From: Candidatus Gastranaerophilales bacterium
Lineage (GTDB): Bacteria > Cyanobacteriota > Vampirovibrionia > Gastranaerophilales > Gastranaerophilaceae
Length of the DNA stretch: 32,504 nt
NCBI GenBank assembly: GCA_023662705.1
Contig: JAMPIM010000023.1
Location: forward strand, 1 to 32,504
Reading direction: 5' to 3'
Below the pieces are notes generated by a model. It made no database searches. It saw only the letters and a list, made by a program, of their open reading frames with translations, and was not told where the DNA came from. Position 1 is the stretch's first letter. Every line of letters begins with the position of its first letter. Positions 30,617 through 32,504 of the stretch are shown one piece after another. Made by a program: the position numbers and the translations under genes.

Positions 30617-31299
30617 TTAATTTTTTCGGATTTGTTATCACAATAGTTTTCTATAAACTTGCAGAAGTATTAAAACGGTTTCCGATTTTATCAAAACTTC
30701 CTCCGATAATTATTGCAGGCGGAGCTGTAATCTTAATGTTAGAAATTTGTCATATTGATTTTGAAACATATAACAAAAGTGCTTCTTATCTTACGTTTCT
30801 CCTCATGCCTGCAACAATAGCTCTGGGATATCCGATTTATAAAAACATTGAGCTTCTCAAACAAAATAAACGAATTATTTATACAGCCTTTTTTGCTGCA
30901 ACGGTTTTTGCAATAGTTACGACTTATCTAACCGCAAAAATTTGCCACGCAGACTTATACATAATTGAATCTATGCTTCCGAAATCCGTGACAGCACCAA
31001 TTGCAGTAGAAATTTCCAAAAACATCGGAGGAATCCCCGAACTCACTGCCTGTGTTGTAGTTTTAACGGGAGTTTTTGGAGGAATATTCGGACATAAGAT
31101 TCTTGAATTATTAAAAGTTAAAAACGACATCGCAATCGGCTTATCAATGGGAGCTGCAAGCCACGTTGTAGGTACAGCAAGCTGTGTGGAAAAAGGCCGC
31201 GAAAAACAAATCGTTATGGCTTCCGTTGCGCTTGTGATAGTCGGAGTTTTAACAGCAATAATTGCACCATTATTTTTGTATTTATTGAAAGTGAACTAA
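30613..31299 (+). CDS. lrgB: LrgB family membrane protein
   Basis: A 228-residue inner-membrane partner of LrgA. Family marks: LGYPIYKNIELLKQN, SMLPKSVTAPIAVEISKNIG, PELTACVVVLTGVFGGIFG and GLSMGAASHVVGTA, the last with the His of the transport core. About six to seven helices are visible. The start overlaps lrgA. It is followed after 2 nt by a GNAT gene. The plant homologue PLGG1 moves glycolate and glycerate, and some bacterial pairs move pyruvate; which applies here cannot be told. Confidence 0.93.
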   Translation: MINFFGFVITIVFYKLAEVLKRFPILSKLPPIIIAGGAVILMLEICHIDFETYNKSASYLTFLLMPATIALGYPIYKNIELLKQNKRIIYTAFFAATVFAIVTTYLTAKICHADLYIIESMLPKSVTAPIAVEISKNIGGIPELTACVVVLTGVFGGIFGHKILELLKVKNDIAIGLSMGAASHVVGTASCVEKGREKQIVMASVALVIVGVLTAIIAPLFLYLLKVN

Positions 31300-31301
31300 A
31301 A

Positions 31302-31838
31302 ATGCTAATCAGAAATTTTCAAGACACGGATATTGTAGAAGCCTCTAAACTCGCTAAATTAACATGGGGAGATTTTTATACAGAAGAACCGCCAGAGCTT
31401 CAAAAAATGATTTATGATTTTATGATTGAATACTATGACCGTAACCGAAATTATTCGTTCAGCATTATTGAAAACGGCTTAAGAGGTTTTATTCTTGCAT
31501 TTACCAAGAATGATAAATACACAAAGCAGCCTGATTTTAACGGCGAAAAAATAGCACAGGATTTATTCAATTATCTTGAGCTCTGCGGAAAAGAAGTTGA
31601 AAACATAATGGAAGCTGATGACATTATGCTCGGGCTTTTTGTTAGTATTCAAAAAGGATGCGGAAGACAGCTTTTACAGAAATTGTCCGAAAGCTGTAAA
31701 GGAAATATTTATCTCTGGACAGATACAACCTGTGATTGCGATTATTATGCAAAAAATAATTTTGAGCTGATTAAAAAATTTGATATTGAAGTAAATAATA
31801 ATACCATTACAACTTTGATTTATAAAAAAAGCAGATGA
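31302..31838 (+). CDS. GNAT-like N-acetyltransferase
   Basis: A 178-residue protein with GNAT-fold features: a first strand MLIRNFQDTDIVEASKLAKL, a central strand YSFSIIENGLRGFILAF, the CoA-binding strand-loop LGLFVSIQKGCGRQLLQKL (Q-K-G-C-G-R in place of Q/R-x-x-G-x-G/A), and a final LWTDTTCDCDYYAKNNFELI, which is the usual aromatic end. It starts 2 nt after lrgB, so it shares that message. Substrate unknown. The stop codon lies within the stem of the following terminator. Confidence 0.82.
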   Translation: MLIRNFQDTDIVEASKLAKLTWGDFYTEEPPELQKMIYDFMIEYYDRNRNYSFSIIENGLRGFILAFTKNDKYTKQPDFNGEKIAQDLFNYLELCGKEVENIMEADDIMLGLFVSIQKGCGRQLLQKLSESCKGNIYLWTDTTCDCDYYAKNNFELIKKFDIEVNNNTITTLIYKKSR

Positions 31839-31856
31839 TTTTTTCATCTGCTTTTT
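31826..31856. terminator. Bidirectional terminator overlapping the GNAT stop codon
   Basis: AAAAAGCAGATGA (31826-31838) and TCATCTGCTTTTT (31844-31856) form a 13-bp stem around a T5 loop. The last codons and TGA of the GNAT gene are within the 5' arm. On the minus strand it terminates the periplasmic protein gene, whose stop lies at 31862. Confidence 0.85.
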
Positions 31857-31861
31857 ATTAA

Positions 31862-32320
31862 TTATTTTTCAATCGGCATTGGTCTTTTATGTCCGTGATG
31901 TTTTCTGTGTTTATCAAAATTTTGTTTACGTTCAGCTTTCATTTGTTCTAATTTTTTCAACTGTTTATCGGTCAAAATCGCTTCAAAATCTTTTTTACCC
32001 TGAACTCTCAAATCTCTTAGCTGAGCTCTTAGTTCCTGAACTTCTTTTTCCTTTTGTTTTAGCTGTTCAACAATCGGTTTTGCAGCTTCCATTTGTTTTT
32101 CTCTTAGCTGTTTTGCCTGTTCTTTTTGTTTAGCAGTCAATCCTAATTCATCTTCAAACTTATTAAAATCACATTTTGGTTTATGTAATTCTTTGCACTG
32201 TGGACGTTCTACTTTTGCAGGACAAACTACTGCCTTATCTTGAGGTGCATTATCCTCCGCAAACACTTGTGTTGAACATGTCATTGCAGCTATACCCGCT
32301 AAAATTAATAATTTTTTCAT
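31862..32320 (-). CDS. Spy/CpxP-like periplasmic protein
   Basis: A 152-residue exported protein with signal peptide MKKLLILAGIAAMTCSTQVFA. After a short Cys-containing linker (C33, C42, C50) it is almost all helix, with two LTxxQ motifs, LTAKQ at 61-65 and LTDKQ at 116-120, the mark of the Spy/CpxP family of envelope stress chaperones. The tail (KHRKHHGHKRPMP) is His-rich and may bind metal, as in some Spy/CnrX relatives. AAAGGA lies 7 nt before ATG 32320; the longer frame start is less likely. Chaperone function is inferred from the family; the cysteines are an extra feature. Confidence 0.85.
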   Translation of the reverse strand: MKKLLILAGIAAMTCSTQVFAEDNAPQDKAVVCPAKVERPQCKELHKPKCDFNKFEDELGLTAKQKEQAKQLREKQMEAAKPIVEQLKQKEKEVQELRAQLRDLRVQGKKDFEAILTDKQLKKLEQMKAERKQNFDKHRKHHGHKRPMPIEK

Positions 32321-32411
32321 CTCTAAATCCTTTCTACGTTTCGTCATTTACAACTCTTACATTGATAGAACGATTTAGAATTTTAATTGTTCATTTTTTT
32401 TAACGCATTAA

Positions 32412-32437
32412 AAAAAGAGTCCGAAAGGACTCTTTTT
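32412..32437. terminator. Terminator after tRNA-Ser
   Basis: AAAAAGAGTCC (32412-32422), loop GAAA, GGACTCTTTTT (32427-32437): an 11-bp stem with T-runs on both strands, 3 nt past the tRNA 3' end, so it ends the minus-strand tRNA transcript. Confidence 0.88.
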
Positions 32438-32440
32438 AAA

Positions 32441-32504
32441 TGGAGGAGAAGGTGGGATTCGAACCCACGGAACACTCGCATGTTCGACGGTTTTCAAGAC
32501 CGCT
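32441..32504 (-). tRNA. tRNA-Ser(UGA), 5' part cut by window edge
   Basis: On the minus strand the visible part has the anticodon arm with loop CTTGAAA and anticodon TGA (32494-32496), a long variable arm (GAACA/TGTTC stem) that marks a class II tRNA, the T-arm GTGGG-TTCGAAT-CCCAC, acceptor strand CTTCTCC and an encoded CCA. It reads UCA serine codons. The D-arm and 5' acceptor strand lie outside the window. The discriminator base before CCA reads T, whereas bacterial tRNA-Ser usually has G. Confidence 0.95.

Noticed and set aside
1..32504. Mobile elements, CRISPR arrays or prophage
   Set aside because: No transposase, integrase, Cas or phage protein, no terminal inverted repeats with target duplications and no regularly spaced direct repeats were seen. 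The only repeat is the two-copy structured element.

Overview
The window is 32.5 kb of AT-rich bacterial chromosome, densely packed with genes and free of recognisable insertion sequences, phage genes or CRISPR arrays. It opens inside an enolase gene and ends inside a tRNA-Ser gene. The gene content (full-length NifU with NifS, PdxJ, RlmH, RsmE, biotin and dTDP-rhamnose genes) together with many lineage-specific proteins carrying a short N-terminal Pro-x-Phe-(Lys/Thr/Gln)-(Gly/Ala/Ser) motif suggests a gut member of the non-photosynthetic Melainabacteria (Candidatus Gastranaerophilales). That placement is an inference from protein style, not from a marker tree.

Layout. 1-7049 (+): eno, pdxJ, a small zinc-ribbon protein, nifU-nifS (Fe-S assembly), a MscS-type channel, a secreted trypsin-like protease with a small secreted partner, and rlmH, mostly with stop/start overlaps. 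7050-10681: two lineage-specific genes (a papain-like candidate and a membrane-anchored TPR protein), a 57-residue minus-strand gene, and two copies of a ~92-nt element whose main stem is kept by compensatory changes. 10682-14476 (-): thrB, two related small proteins (one coiled-coil), a protein with HNH-like motifs split by about 280 residues, and a small NPF-repeat protein. 14599-19846 (+): the dTDP-L-rhamnose operon rfbC-rfbB-(methyltransferase)-rfbD-rfbA, then a polyprenyl-phosphate sugar transferase with its own promoter. 19841-22900: a CheR-like methyltransferase (-), a tiny PxFTG protein (+), and bioA/bioD (-). 22963-26812 (-): MATE exporter, rsmE, CCA-adding enzyme and a tyrosine phosphatase as one tight operon. 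26874-32320: EamA transporter, acyltransferase-3, hexapeptide acetyltransferase, M48 protease, lrgA-lrgB-GNAT and a Spy/CpxP-like periplasmic protein, with well-formed bidirectional terminators. 32441-32504 (-): partial tRNA-Ser(UGA).

Four observations stand out. (1) A PxF(K/T/Q)(G/A/S) tag near the N-terminus of six otherwise unrelated proteins, and absent from the biosynthetic enzymes. (2) The covarying two-copy element. (3) Several genes lacking a Shine-Dalgarno sequence but with a -10 box 6-7 nt before the ATG, as expected of leaderless mRNAs. (4) Unusual enzyme candidates: a split HNH protein and a papain-like protein. All functions are read from sequence only; no database search was possible.
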